A stretch of 64,000 nt of DNA from Cydia pomonella (taxonomy: Eukaryota; Arthropoda; Insecta; Lepidoptera; Tortricidae). Both the position numbers and the translations under genes were made by a program. Below, in pieces: positions 9,104 through 21,684 of this stretch (its first letter is position 1; every line of letters begins with the position of its first letter). The stretch lies in NCBI RefSeq assembly GCF_033807575.1, contig NC_084730.1, positions 8,291,986-8,355,985 on the forward strand, written 5' to 3'. The notes under the pieces were generated by a model. That model was not told where the DNA came from. It searched no databases and saw nothing but the letters and a program-made list of their open reading frames with translations.

Positions 9104-9910
9104 TGAATATTATGATACAGAAAAAAAAACGTTTCAGATCATTGATCCATATCGTGGATTACATAAAAATCTATGTTAATACATATCAGAAGAAAATAAA
9201 TAAAAAATGGGGATAGCTTGTATCCGGGACACCAATGGTTTACGTGAAACGTGGCGTGGAAAGTTATTGCAAAGGCACTTCAATTTTAATATCTGTGAAA
9301 CTTTGCTTTGCTCGGAAAACATATAAAAACTCAAAAATGCGCGTTTTACCATAGTTTAAACTTATCAAGATCGATTTTTCGCCCCCGAAAACCCCCATAT
9401 AGCAAATTTCATCGAAATCGTATGTTAGTTTTAAGGTATTTATCTATGCGCCACTAGTTGCCTGAAATGAAGATTTTCATTCATTACGACCATTAGAATT
9501 AGATGGTTATATAATCGTGTTATAATAGAACATTTTTCAGTCAAGTACCGTGTTTAGGCAACGAAGCTTTCTGAGTTGCCTAAGTAAGGTACGAGATTGA
9601 AAAGCTTGATTATATCACTATTGTATACAATACTTTTTCTACGAGTCATCAAAAATAATACTTTTTTTACTATAAAACCTAAATACGTAATGAGAATTGG
9701 TAAGTATCTCAGTAGACAAAAATGTAGTACAAAGACATAAACGCGCGATCCTTTAGGTATACGAAATCTTAATTCAATAATTACAGTCGACGAGTGGAAA
9801 TAACTGGTTACAATGGACGTGTTACAATTTATGATATTGTTATCTTAGTGCAAGTCGGACAATAACAGTGCTAAAAATGTAACGAAAACGACTTTCATTT
9901 GATTTCAATT
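9104..9910. other. no gene seen
   Basis: AT-rich noncoding sequence. It contains phrases such as TTCATCGAAATCGTATG that look like dispersed-repeat material, but no boundaries can be set. Confidence 0.4.
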
Positions 9911-10544
9911 TAAATAAAAACCGGCCAAGAGCATGTCGGGCCACGCTCAGTGTAGGGTTCCGTAGTTACTCTTCTGTCACAATAAGCTAAACTGGAGCTT
10001 AAAGTATAGTAAATTGTTAACCAAAGGATGAAACGGTACCTTTCACCCGAGTTAAACAAATAGACAATGTTGCATAATCAGTATCTAATTAAAGTAAGTC
10101 TTTTTACTATGAAGGGAAAACTTTTTGCGATAACTCAAAAACAGCTAAACTGATCATGTCCGCTATAGTTTTCATTTAATGTCTTTCTTAAGCTCTACTT
10201 CCACGATTTTTTTCATATTTTTTGGACCTATGGTTCAAAAGTTAGAGGGGGGGGGGGGGACACATTTTTTTTTTCTTTCGTAGCGATTATCTCCGAATAT
10301 ATTCACTTTATCAAAAAATGTTTCTTGAAAACCCCTATTAGTTTTGAAAGACCTTTCCAACGATATCCCACACTCTAGGGTTGAAGCGAAAAAAAAAATT
10401 CACCCCCACTTTACGTGTAGGGGACGTACCCTAAAAAAAATTAAATTTTTAGGTTTTATTGTACGACTTTGTCGGCTTTATTGATTTATATATCCATGCC
10501 AAATTACAGCTTTCTAGCACTAACGACCACGGAGCAAAGCCTCG

Positions 10545-10603
<59 letters not shown>

Positions 10604-10656
10604 GGACATGGCGAAACTATAAGGGTTCCGTTTTATGCCATTTGGCTACGGAACCC
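9911..10656 (+). mobile_element. microsatellite-bearing cassette, type 1
   Basis: Runs from CCGGCCAAGAGCATGTCGGG with TGTAGGGTTCCGTAGTTAC, through a poly-G tract and (CAGA)n at about 10550-10602, to GGCTACGGAACCCTAAAAA. Copies at 13030-13765 (minus) and 24886-25627 share the full layout, so the microsatellite travels with the element. Ends are not simple inverted repeats; the class is unresolved, possibly Helitron-like. Confidence 0.75.
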
Positions 10657-10950
10657 TAAAAACCGGGCAAGTGCGAGTCGGACTCGCGCACGAACGTACG
10701 GAACCCCCGTACAATTATTTATAAAAACGGCAAAAAAAAAATATGTTTGTTGTATGGGAGCCCCCCTTAAACATTTTTTTAATCTGTTTTTAGTATTTGT
10801 TGTTATAGCGGCAACAGAAATACATCATCTGTGAAAATTTCAACTGTCTAGCTATCACGGTTCATGAGATAAAGCCTGGTGACAGACGGACGGACAGCGA
10901 AGTCTCAGTAATAGGGTCCCGTTTGACCCTTTGGGTACGGATCCCTAAAA
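10657..10950 (+). mobile_element. cassette type 2, abutting type 1
   Basis: GGCAAGTGCGAGTCGGACTC at the left, TTGTTGTATGGGAGCCCCCC and ACTGTCTAGCTATCACGGTT inside, then GACAGACGGACGGACAG and GGGTACGGATCCCTAAAAA. Related copies lie at 48290-48495 and, split, at 45095-46585, both reversed. Confidence 0.7.
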
Positions 10951-11266
10951 ATAACTTTTTTTGCATTTAAAGAACCAGCAACAAAAATAAATATCTAACT
11001 AAATAATTGATCTTTATCGCTTAGTTGAAATAATTTGCTTTTTGACCTTAGCCCGCACGTAATCGCTCGCTTGGGCATCGCAAGGCCATCGCAGACAAAC
11101 TGCGTGTATTTTTGATACGACCACATAACCAAAAGGTTAGTTTAGGCTTTAATGAACATACTTTCATAGGTTTTATAAAAACAGACGACTTATGAAATAA
11201 TTCCGCAAGCAATATATCACTACTTTGTTTTAACTCAAAACGTCGCCTTTAATGAAGCGACATCAG
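10951..11266. other. no gene seen
   Basis: Noncoding sequence. No exon or repeat is recognised. Confidence 0.35.
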
Positions 11267-11455
11267 TACCCCTAGTGTAAATTTGATCGACATCATAACG
11301 TGACGAACGCGTTTGCGTTAAGTCTCATTTTGTATAGGATTTTGAGTTTCCAAAACGTCCCGCTTGGCGCGCTCTTTCTAAATCCAATACAAAATGAGAC
11401 TAAACGCAAACGCGTACGTCACGATTCAAAATCGAATTTATTTACACTAGGGGTA
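11267..11455. mobile_element. hairpin MITE family ACCCCTAGTGTAAAT, copy 1
   Basis: Starts TACCCCTAGTGTAAAT and ends ATTTACACTAGGGGTA. Long arms include CGCGTTTGCGTTAAGTCTCA and its complement. Copies lie at 45917-46105 and 61227-61402. Confidence 0.85.
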
Positions 11456-11556
11456 CTGAACTGTCACAAGTGCCTGTGATGTACGAAATAGACACATTAC
11501 CGCTCGAAAAAAAAAAAACAATTATGCTAAATTAAATTAATTAGTTGAGATTATAT

Positions 11557-11680
11557 TTTATATTTGAACCGACGAGCGTGTATGAGGAATGTCATGAAAG
11601 TGAAGGAAGCGAAAGAGGTATGTCAGGATCGTAGCAAGTGGAAATCCGTGGTCTCTGCCTACCCCTTCGGGAAATAGGCG
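11557..11680 (+). pseudogene. LINE C-terminal fragment
   Basis: Encodes RACMRNVMKVKEAKEV and ends SAYPFGK-stop. This matches the end of the larger LINE fragment at 20985-21423. Only the last 35-40 codons are present. Confidence 0.65.
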
Positions 11681-11897
11681 TGATTATAAGATTTATAAGT
11701 ATGTATGTATATTTGAAAAAAATAACAGAATCATTTTATAGCGTGTGAAGCGTATAAAAAACGTTCGTCTAGTTTACGTTTGCGGTTATATCAAAAATAC
11801 ACACTCGATATAAACGTCGCAAATACCACTAAGATACATAATACTTATTTGTAAGATATTTATCTTTTGATTTGAACACTTTCATTTTAATTTCATA

Positions 11898-12172
11898 CCT
11901 GGCTCGTACACAATGAGTTTTTCGGAATTTATGTACGAAATATCATTTGATATTTACCAGTCGCTTTTCGGTGAAGGAGAACATCGTGAGGCAACCGGAC
12001 TAATCTCAACCAGACCTAGTTTACCCTCTGGGTTGGAAGGTCAGATGGCAGTCGCTTTCGTAAAAACTAGTGCCTACGCCAAATCTTGGGATTAGTTGTC
12101 AAGCGGACCCCAGGCTCCCATAAGCCGTGGCAAAATGCCGGGACAACGCGAGGAAGAAGAAGGAGAAGACTT
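11898..12172 (+). mobile_element. SINE family B body, head truncated
   Basis: Starts at GGCTCGTACACAATGAG, continues TTTACCAGTCGCTTTTCGGT, and ends GGACAACGCGAGGAAGAAG. The tRNA-like head present in other copies is missing. Confidence 0.8.
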
Positions 12173-12288
12173 TCGTTTTGGTATTATTACCAAGAAAAAT
12201 AATAAAAGACAAAGAAGAACATGAAAGACCAGACTTTTCATTATGGATTGTTTTGTCAGCCCCCATTAATTAAATTCTGTGTTTTTAG

Positions 12289-12398
12289 TACTTGTTCGAC
12301 CTTGGAATCATTTCGAAGCCGTCGGGGACGATCGACGACATCATCGGCGACTCTAACTACGCCGCCTATGAATACAACATCGCGGATCCGAATTCGAG
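12289..12398 (+). CDS. IQCA1: DRC11-like exon a
   Basis: Acceptor GTGTTTTTAG, donor GAG|GTAATT. Encodes YLFDLGIISKPSGTIDD, then IIGDSNYAAYEYNIADPNS, ending with two bases of a codon that the next exon completes as serine. This is the segment preceding the AAA domain. Confidence 0.75.
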
Positions 12399-13090
12399 GT
12401 AATTTTTGTCATTAGGAACGTGCCAGTTCAAATTAATTACTACATTTTCATATTTAGTTTTAAGATGAAATCCTTTCAAGGGGTTAGAATAACCAAATTT
12501 CATACAGTTACCTGCAATAACATGTTACACAACGAAGGCCGCAAAAATATCTGACACGATCTTAATGATTTTATTAAAAGCTTTTATTTACTTTCACCTG
12601 ACCGTTGTCTGTTTGTAATCAAATCTTGCAAGTTAAATTTGACCCACTTCCCGGTTTCCGATGAAGCTGAAAATTTGCATACATATGTAAGTCGGGTGAC
12701 AATGCAATATTATGGTACCATCGAGATGATCTGATGATGGAGACAGGAGGTGGCCATAGGAACTCTGTGATAAAACAACGTAACCTAATTGTGTTTGGGG
12801 TTTTTAGAATTGTCTCGATGAGTATTAGTTACTTGTGGAAAGAAAAGTACAGTCAGCGATAAAAGTTTGTACCAAAAATGAAATTTTTGTCAAAAACTTA
12901 TTTGTAGAGCATAACAGCGTAAGAGTCAAATGTTATTGCAGGTGACTCTATGAATATTGTTTATAGCTGTGAAGATATAAACTGTAAAATTTTGATGAAG
13001 AAATAAATTTGATAATTTATATTTTTGTAGTTTTTTAGGGTTCCGTAGCCAAATGGCATAAAACGGAACCCTTATAGTTTCGCCATGTCC

Positions 13091-13137
<47 letters not shown>

Positions 13138-16100
13138 CGAGGCTTTGCTCCGTGGTCGTTAGTGCTAGAAAGCTGAAATTTGGCATGGATATGTATAAAT
13201 CAATAAAGCCGACAAAGTCGTACAATAAAATCTAAAAATTTAATTTTTTTTAGGGTACCTCCCCTACACGTAAAGTGGGGGTGAATTTTTTTTTTCGCTT
13301 CAACCCTAGAGTGTGGGGTATCGTTGGAAAGGTCTTTTAAAACTAATAGGGGTTTTCAAGAAACATTTTTTGATAAAATGAATATATTCTGAGATAATCG
13401 CTCCGAAAGAAAATAAAAATGTGTCCCCCCCCTCTAACTTTTGAACCATAGGTCCAAAAAATATGAAAAAAATCGTGGAAGTAGAGCTTAAGAAATACAT
13501 TAAATGAAAACTATAGCGGACATGATCAGTTTAGCTGTTTTTGAGTTATCGCAAAAAAAAAATCCCTTCATAGTAAAAAGACTTACTTTAATTAGGTACT
13601 GATTATGCAAATTTGCCTATTTGTTTAACTCGGGTGAAAACTACCGTTTCATCCCTTGGTTAACAATTTACTATACTTTAAGCTCCAGTTTAGCTTATTG
13701 TGACGGAAGAGTAACTACGGAACCCTACACTGAGCGTGGCCCGACATGCTCTTGGCCGGTTATTTTATGATAGAGGAGACAAACGAGCAGACGGATCACC
13801 TGATGGTAAGCGATTACCGCCGCCCATGGACACCCGCAACACCAGAGGGGTTGTTAGTGCGTTGCGATACGATACATGTACAGGTTTTTAAAGGGTCGGC
13901 AACGCGCATGTAACACCTCTGGAGTTGCAGGCGTCTATAGGCTGCAGTGACTGCTTACCATCAGGCGGGCCGTATGATTGTTTGCCACCGTGGTGTTGTT
14001 TAAAAAACAAAGATGGGAGTACGCTCTTTTCTTGAAGGTTTGAAGGTCGTATTGGTCCGGAAATACCACAGGCGACAGTTCATTCCACAGTTTAGATGTG
14101 CGAGGGAGAAAGTTCCTGGAGAAACGCACAGTTGAGGACTGCCAACCATCTAAGTGGTGAGGATGGAAATGTTTTCGCGTAGTCTTATGTCTTTTTGACA
14201 TAAGACTTAATGTACGATGTACTCCTCAATAAAACTCTTGTAATGAAGAATGAAGAAACTGCAGGATTAGTACTATATTCTTTTTATTGACTTAATAACT
14301 AGATACAAGTATCGTTTAGGTATTTAGGAAATCTATATAAAAATATGTGTAGCCGCTTTGGCAGTACGGTGCAGTCTAAAATAGGTACGCGGAGCGGGAA
14401 GCCGTGAAGTATGTGTGTCCTGTCACGGTAGCCAAAATGTTCAATGTTATTTTAAAACTGGCTTGTTATCAGAGGAATATCAGAGGCTAATCCATCTTTT
14501 TAAATCCCAGATACTCAATAAAATGACATCGCTACTAAATTGGCCTATAAAATTTTAAGTAAGTATTTATAATATAAATACAGCCAATTTTTACAGATTT
14601 TTTATTTGATTGTTTAAAAAACAAAACAAAATTCCTACAGTTTCCCGCCACCTGGTTACGGCGACGTGCGCCGACGTCTTGTGCTGTCCTGCGTGTTTGC
14701 ATCCGGACTCGAACCCGGGGCTGCGCGCAACCGCGCCGTGATGCTGCTTGGCCCGCCGCGTAACGGCAAGAGCTTTCTCGTGGACTGCGTTGTTGGAGAG
14801 ATGAGTTAGTATTTATTTATTTATTTATAATTTCAAACAAGTTAAACAGCATAACATTACAGTAAAAATACCAAACCACTGCTAACTTAGACATAACATT
14901 AAAAGAAACAATACAAATTTAAAACATACAATTCAAAACAATATACAATTCATTACAAATTACAATATTAACATCTAATAAGTTTCTGGCAAAAATTTCA
15001 TTTTTGGTACAAGCTTTTATCACTGACTGTACTTTTCTTTATACAGGCAACTAATACTCATCGAGCAAATTCTAAAAACTCCAAACACAATTAGGTTGCG
15101 TTGTTTTATCACAGAGTTCCTATGTCCACCTCTTGTTTCCATTATCAGATCAGCTCGATGGTATCATAATATTGCATTGTCACCCGACTTACATATGTAT
15201 GCAAATTTTCAGCTCAATCGGACCGGGAAGTGGATCAAATTTAACTTGCAAGATTTGATTACGAACAGACAACGGTCAGGTGAAAGTAAATAAAAGCTTG
15301 TAAAAATAAATAATTGGAACATTTTAAACTGTGTGGCCGTGCATCCATCTTCTCACAAAACCACAAACATTCATGACGCACAACTACCTGCCTGCAAACA
15401 AATCACACTGACAGACTGATGCGAGGAGCGCATTCAAAAGGAGCAAGAACGAACAAGAGGGGAATTCCTACGTGTGCCACCTTGCCCACCTCCAAGTGAC
15501 CAATCCACCATTTTAGGGTGACCAAGCACGCGTTGAATATTCGTATTCAAAAAGTGGCTACAAATTGAAAAATAAAAAAATATATTATTTTTATTTCACT
15601 AATATTTATTTGGGAACTTTTCACAACTTATATTACCGTATGGCTAACTGCTCAAAAATACATTACAAGCTTTTATTTAACTTGCCCTGTTAGTATGTAT
15701 GGGACAAATCTTGCAAGTTAAATTTGACCCACTTACCGGTTTCCGATGAAGCTGAAAATTTGCTTACATATGTAAGTCGGGTTGCAATGCAATATTATGG
15801 TACCATCAAGCTGATCTGATGATGGAGACAGGAGTAGCCATAGGAACTGTGATAAAACGACGCACCCTAATTGTCTCGATGAGTATTAATTGCCTGTGGA
15901 AAAAAAGTACAGTCAGCGATAAAAGCTTGTACCAAAAATGATTTTTTTGCCAAAAACTTATTTTAATCTAATAAAATAAGCCCCTACGATATTATAACTA
16001 TTATTATGAAGCGCCCCGGTGCGTTGAAGTAAGTTGCCTCAACAAGTGATTTCGTGTTGTGACCTTTAATTAATTTTAGTATAAGACGAAGATAATTATT

Positions 16101-19100
16101 GACACCTTTTACTAAAAACGAATTCTGTTTATAGGTGAATAGATTATTTTTAGTACTTATAAGATGGCCAGTTACTAAACAGTGGCCAGCAATAGACGAT
16201 TTACCCTATCATATTTTATCTTCGTCGCGTTGTCCCGGTATTTTGCCACGGTCCACTGGGGTCCGCTTGGCAACTAATCCGAAAATCGGCGTAGGCACTA
16301 GTTTTTACGAAAGCGACTGCCCTTTGACCTTCCTACCAAGAGGGTAAAGTAGGCCTTATTGGTATTAGTCCAGTTTCCTCACGATGTTTTCCTTCACCGA
16401 AAAGTGACTGATGAATATCAAATGATATTTCGTACACAAGTCCCGAAAAACTCATTAGTACGATACAAGCCGGGGTTTGAACCCGCGACTGCAAGTCGCA
16501 TGCTCTTACCGCTAGACCACCAGCGCTTAGACGATTTAAGTTACCCTATTGTTGAATGATAAAATATTAACAATAATTTCAAATTCTACGCTGTAGATGC
16601 AGTGAAAATAGACATATCACCAGAAATGGTCAGCTCAGTGGTGGAGCGGCCAGGAAAAACGGTCGAAGACGTATTCCTGGCTGCGCGGGTGTTTCAGCCT
16701 TGCGTGGTGTACATGAGGGACGTGGAGAGGGTGTTTATGAATCCTGCCAAGGTAATCTATTAAAAAATGCATTTAATTCGGGAGAGGAAAACCTGGCAAA
16801 AGGTGGATGGATTGTGTGAGAGATGACATTTGGATCTGTTTAAAAAATAAATATATTGAGGGCGCCACTTGTCACTTGCCCCCCCCCCCCCCCCCCCCCC
16901 CGCCCTCGACCTTGACTCAGGAATGCGGCGGGGCTGACGAGTAAGATAAATACCTAAAGTGCGGCAAAACATACATATATACACTCCTATGTTCGTCGTT
17001 TCAGGTTCCACCAGAGCAGAGGTATCTGATGGCAGCCAGTGTGAAGACGGCACTAGTCAAGTGTGTGAAAGGGATAGCAGCTGAGGATAAAATCATTTTT
17101 ATAGGTAAGTTATACAATACAAATACTCTTTTCATCTCTCCTATTCGGAAAGTTCACCTTTCATAGCCTGATAGTCGGGTGGGAAAATGAATTTCCCACC
17201 CTAGGGTGGAAAGTATTTTTTTTAAATTTGTACTTCGAGCAACGGCTAACAGACATTATATGCCATAGTATTCAGTTAAAAGCGTTTATATTAGCTTTCG
17301 TATTTTCAGGCCAAGTATTATTGAAATTAAATGTTAATGCATTGCACTATTAAAAATTATACTACTAAACTAGTATTTAATATTTAAATATACGCAATAA
17401 ACATAAATATTTTTTTTTTAATACTACGTCGGTGGCAAACAAGCATACGGCCCGCCTGATGGCAGTCTCCGTAGCCTATGTACGCCTGCAACTCCAGAGG
17501 AGTTACATGCGCGTTGCCGACCCTAAACCCGCCCCCCCTCGTTGAGCTCTGGCAACCTTACTCACCGGCAGGAACACAACACTATGAGTACGGTCTATGT
17601 TATTTGGCTGCTGTTTTCTGTAAGGTGGTGCTTCCCCAGTTGGGCTCTGCTCTAGATCTGGAATGACATCCACTGGCTGTGCCCTACCACACAGAGCGAG
17701 ATGACATTCACAATGCCCATACCTCTCTTTTGGACGCAGTTTAAGGACGTACCCGGGTCCGGGTCCGGTTATACTACTAGTATTTAATATTTAAATGTAT
17801 GAAATAAACATAAATATTTGTCAATAAATCAATATAAATGATGATAAATGTTTAAAATATTATCATTACATTACATTCATTCATTCATTCATTCAGTTTC
17901 ACTTTTTTTAAAGGCGCGTATACATTAAGGCCGTTTCAGACAGATCCTTATTAAAGATCGGGTTGTCTATGGTTTTAGATTTGTTTCCGATCAAAATGTA
18001 AATGGCGCCAATTCCAGTCATAAAACCTACATTTCTTGAGTTTCACTTTCCTCAAATTCGAAATAAAAAGTAGAGTGTTTAACTCAGGTTCACTTTTCAC
18101 CCTCGGTTAATAATATATTATTGTATAAAATTTCCAGCAACCTGCACAACCCCATTCGGCTTCCCGGCGGCTCCTATGGTATCTGTATTCGACGAGATGA
18201 TCCTAGTGCCGCGGACCGACTATAATAGTCTGCAGCTGTTCTTCTATCACAAGTTACAAAGGTTATTAAATTAAATTGATAGATTTAGTCGATGAAATTG
18301 TACACCTTTTGTTGGAAATAACAAGTACTGGTTTCTATTAGCACATCGTGTTATCTTTGCCACGCCGCTACGTGGGTTCTGATTACATGAAACTTGGCAA
18401 GACCATAGATAGATAGAATACTCTTTATTGGCACACCTCAGTAAAAATATACAAGAAAAATAAACCATTGATTAAATTTAGAGGCAGACAACAGGCGGTC
18501 TTATCGCTAAAAAGCGATCTCTTCCAGACAACCTTTGGGTAGCGGAAATAGAGAAGTTAATCGAAAAAGTAGGTGTTGCTAAACCGTTATGAAGCCTACA
18601 TTCACACACACAATTACAGTGAATAAACATACACATATAAGGAATACAAATAGACATACATAAACATACATATAAATATACATAAAATTAACCGAAACAT
18701 AGCTAAATATGACAGCAGCATGTCAGCCACAGAGTAAAAATAACTATGTACTATATGACCATTTACACGTAACATACCTATGTCTATGTCAGGGTACACA
18801 TTTTCATTGCTAAAAGTGGTTATACAAAAAAAATGATCAAGTATAAGTTTTATACGTAAAATCAGCATAAAATATTCATGTAAAATTTCATGTTATTTCG
18901 GAATGTCAGCTAGGTTCCTGTGATACTTATGATGACGATGTTCGAATGTTCCAGTATAAGGAGCGCGGAGCGTGATTTCTGCGTGCAGACGTTGGCGCAC
19001 ATGCTGCAGGGCTACGGGTTTGGCATCATCATCGAGGTGTTCAACGAAGTTATGTGTGCTGACAGAATCGTCAGGTCTACAACATTTATTACTGCGTGCA

Positions 19101-21646
19101 GACGTTAGCGCACATGTTGCAGGGCTATAGGTTTGGCATCATCATCGAGATGTCCAACGAAGTTATGTGGGCTGACAGGATCGTCAGGTCTACAACATTT
19201 ATTTATGCATGTAGACGTTGGCGCACATGCTGCAGGGCTACGGGTTTGGCATCATCATCCAGGTGTTCAACGAAGTCATGTGTGCTGACAGGATCGTCAG
19301 GTCTACAACATTTATTACTGCGTGCAGACGTTAGCGCACATGCTGCAGGGCTACGAGTTTGGCATCATCATCCAGGTGTTCAACGAAGTCATGTGTGCTG
19401 ACAGGATCGTCAGGTCTACAACATTTATTACTGCGTGCAGACGTTCTTAGCGCACATGCTGCAGGGCTACGAGTTTGGCATCATCATCCAGGTGTTCAAC
19501 GAAGACATGTGCGCTGACAGGATCGTTAGGTCTACAACATTTTGTTCCTACTTAGTATTATATCAAGTCAAAGTCTTCGTAGTGGAGTGATTTTGTTTGG
19601 TTTTCTTTGTTGCTGATATTTAATTACATGTTTATCACCTTTTTAGATTGAACATCACACCGCTCTCACCGGCAGAGTTCATCAACGCTATAGCAAGCCA
19701 CGACGCTCTCACTTTAGAGGTACTATCAGATGTAAAAGTGCATGGCTACTTTATCAATGAATTCATTCATAATGTCTCCATGTAATTTGTGACCGGATAT
19801 CGACGACTGGTCTGGCCTAGTGGGTAGTGATCCTACCTATGAAGGCGACGATGGTCCCGGGTTCAACCCACAACGCAACCCTTAATGAGCGTGCTGTGGG
19901 ACTTAGTCAATTTCTGTAATAATGTCCTATATTTATTTATTTATTTTCGCAGCTTACTGTACAGTGGCGTCAGTAACCCTTTAAAGTGCAGTTATTGGCT
20001 TACAGGTGTAAATATATATACACCGTGTAACACGAGGAATCCGGAAGATTTTATCCTCGCACTTCTGAGGACAAAATAAGGAAAATAGCCAAATTTTCTT
20101 AAACTCATAGAACATTAGTTTTTCATATTTTTGCATGTATTTGTACATAAAAATTTAATTTTATGGTAAAACTGACACAGAAAATTATTTCTTCCGATTT
20201 TTTTTTAGAAAATTTAGTTGTTGCAAAGGTTACTTATCATTTTTTGACTTTTATCATCAAGGATATTTAGACTGCGCCCCATAATGGCATCATCAGTCAT
20301 CACCATCAAGAAGGCGTTTGCACTAAGTAAGTTACAATAAGAAATAGTTTTTTTTTTTAATTTTTGTTATCTCTGAAATTAGGCGAAATCCAGAAAAGTT
20401 TATCGGATATTTTAGTATCTAAATGTGAACAGGAATACACTTAAAATTTTTCGTGTTTCTCTTGTTACACCGTGTATATAGGCAAGTTAATCTAATTTGT
20501 GGCTCCTCTACACGATAGCCCAGCGTAGCCCAGTCCAAGGGACGCATTTATGCGTTAGAGGGAGCAAGAGATATTGCTATCTCACTCCACTGCATAGCTG
20601 CGTCCCTTAGACTGGTGCACGATGGGTCATAGTGTAGAGGAGCCCTTATACGGAATTACAGAAGTGACCACTGTTGCCTTAAGAGCGTTTTCACGTACGA
20701 TCCGATATCGGATGTCGGATGATCCTTGGAGAAAAGCAGTCGCTAGTGTCCTATGACTTCTTTTTTGGTTTAAGGTTATCTTTTCGACAATAAACATTAA
20801 AACAATGAATAAATAAATATAAAGAAATGCCTAATAAAAAAGAAAACGTTAAAGCCTGAATCGAAATTGAAACTTCGGTCGGACACTAATCGGCAATGAA
20901 TAGGATAATATAGATTTTTTTATTCGTAAGTTCATAGACAATCAATCAACATATAAGAGTAACATAGAAAGAATGAAGAAGAAGAGGCATCAGAGCTAAA
21001 TGAATGCAGTGGAAATGAGAGCGTTGAGAAGTGTATGTGGTGTAAGATTACAAGATAGAATTAGGAACTGTGTGATAAGGGAAAAGTGTGAGAGTGAGAC
21101 TGAACGAAGATGTAGTGACAAAAATTGAGAAAGGTATGTTGAGTTGGTTTGGACAAGTTGAAAGAATGAGTGAAAGAAGGCTAACAAGGAGAGTGTATAA
21201 GGGAGAAGTAGAAAAGGAGCTGAAAGGGGAGGGGAAGCTGGATGGACCTCGGCAGACTTTCTCTGATCAAATCGGGGAAATCCTGAAGAAAGCCCAGATC
21301 AAGAGCACCCTAAACCGGCGAGCGTGTATGAGGACTGTTATGAAAGTAAAGGAAGCGAAAGAGGTATGTCAAGATCGTAGCAAGTGGAAATTTGTGGTCT
21401 CAGCCTACCCCTCCGGGAAATAGGCGTGATTATATTGTATGTATGTAGAAATAATAAAATGCCACGAAATGGCCTCACCTCAGCATGTTGCTGGCTACTT
21501 CCAGCGCTGATCTTCCGATGAGACCATTAAGTGAGAAAAATCACGGAAGGCCACACGCAAATAGAAAAGAAACATAAAATAAGCCGAAATAAGTTACATC
21601 CAGTAGACAAAAGGAAGCGTATACAGAAAGGAGATACATTATGACG

Positions 21647-21684
<38 letters not shown>

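Noticed and set aside
10459..10834. Open frames with TDRQTDRQ repeats (also 12926-13225 and 25271-25640)
   Set aside because: They are translations of (CAGA)n microsatellites inside repeat cassettes, not genes.
16760..17053. 97-codon minus-strand frame across the poly-C tract
   Set aside because: It is antisense to a supported exon and contains a poly-Gly run from the poly-C tract.
18979..19543. Regularly spaced repeats as a possible CRISPR-like array
   Set aside because: Units are contiguous 113-bp copies of an exon with no unique spacers, in a eukaryotic intron.
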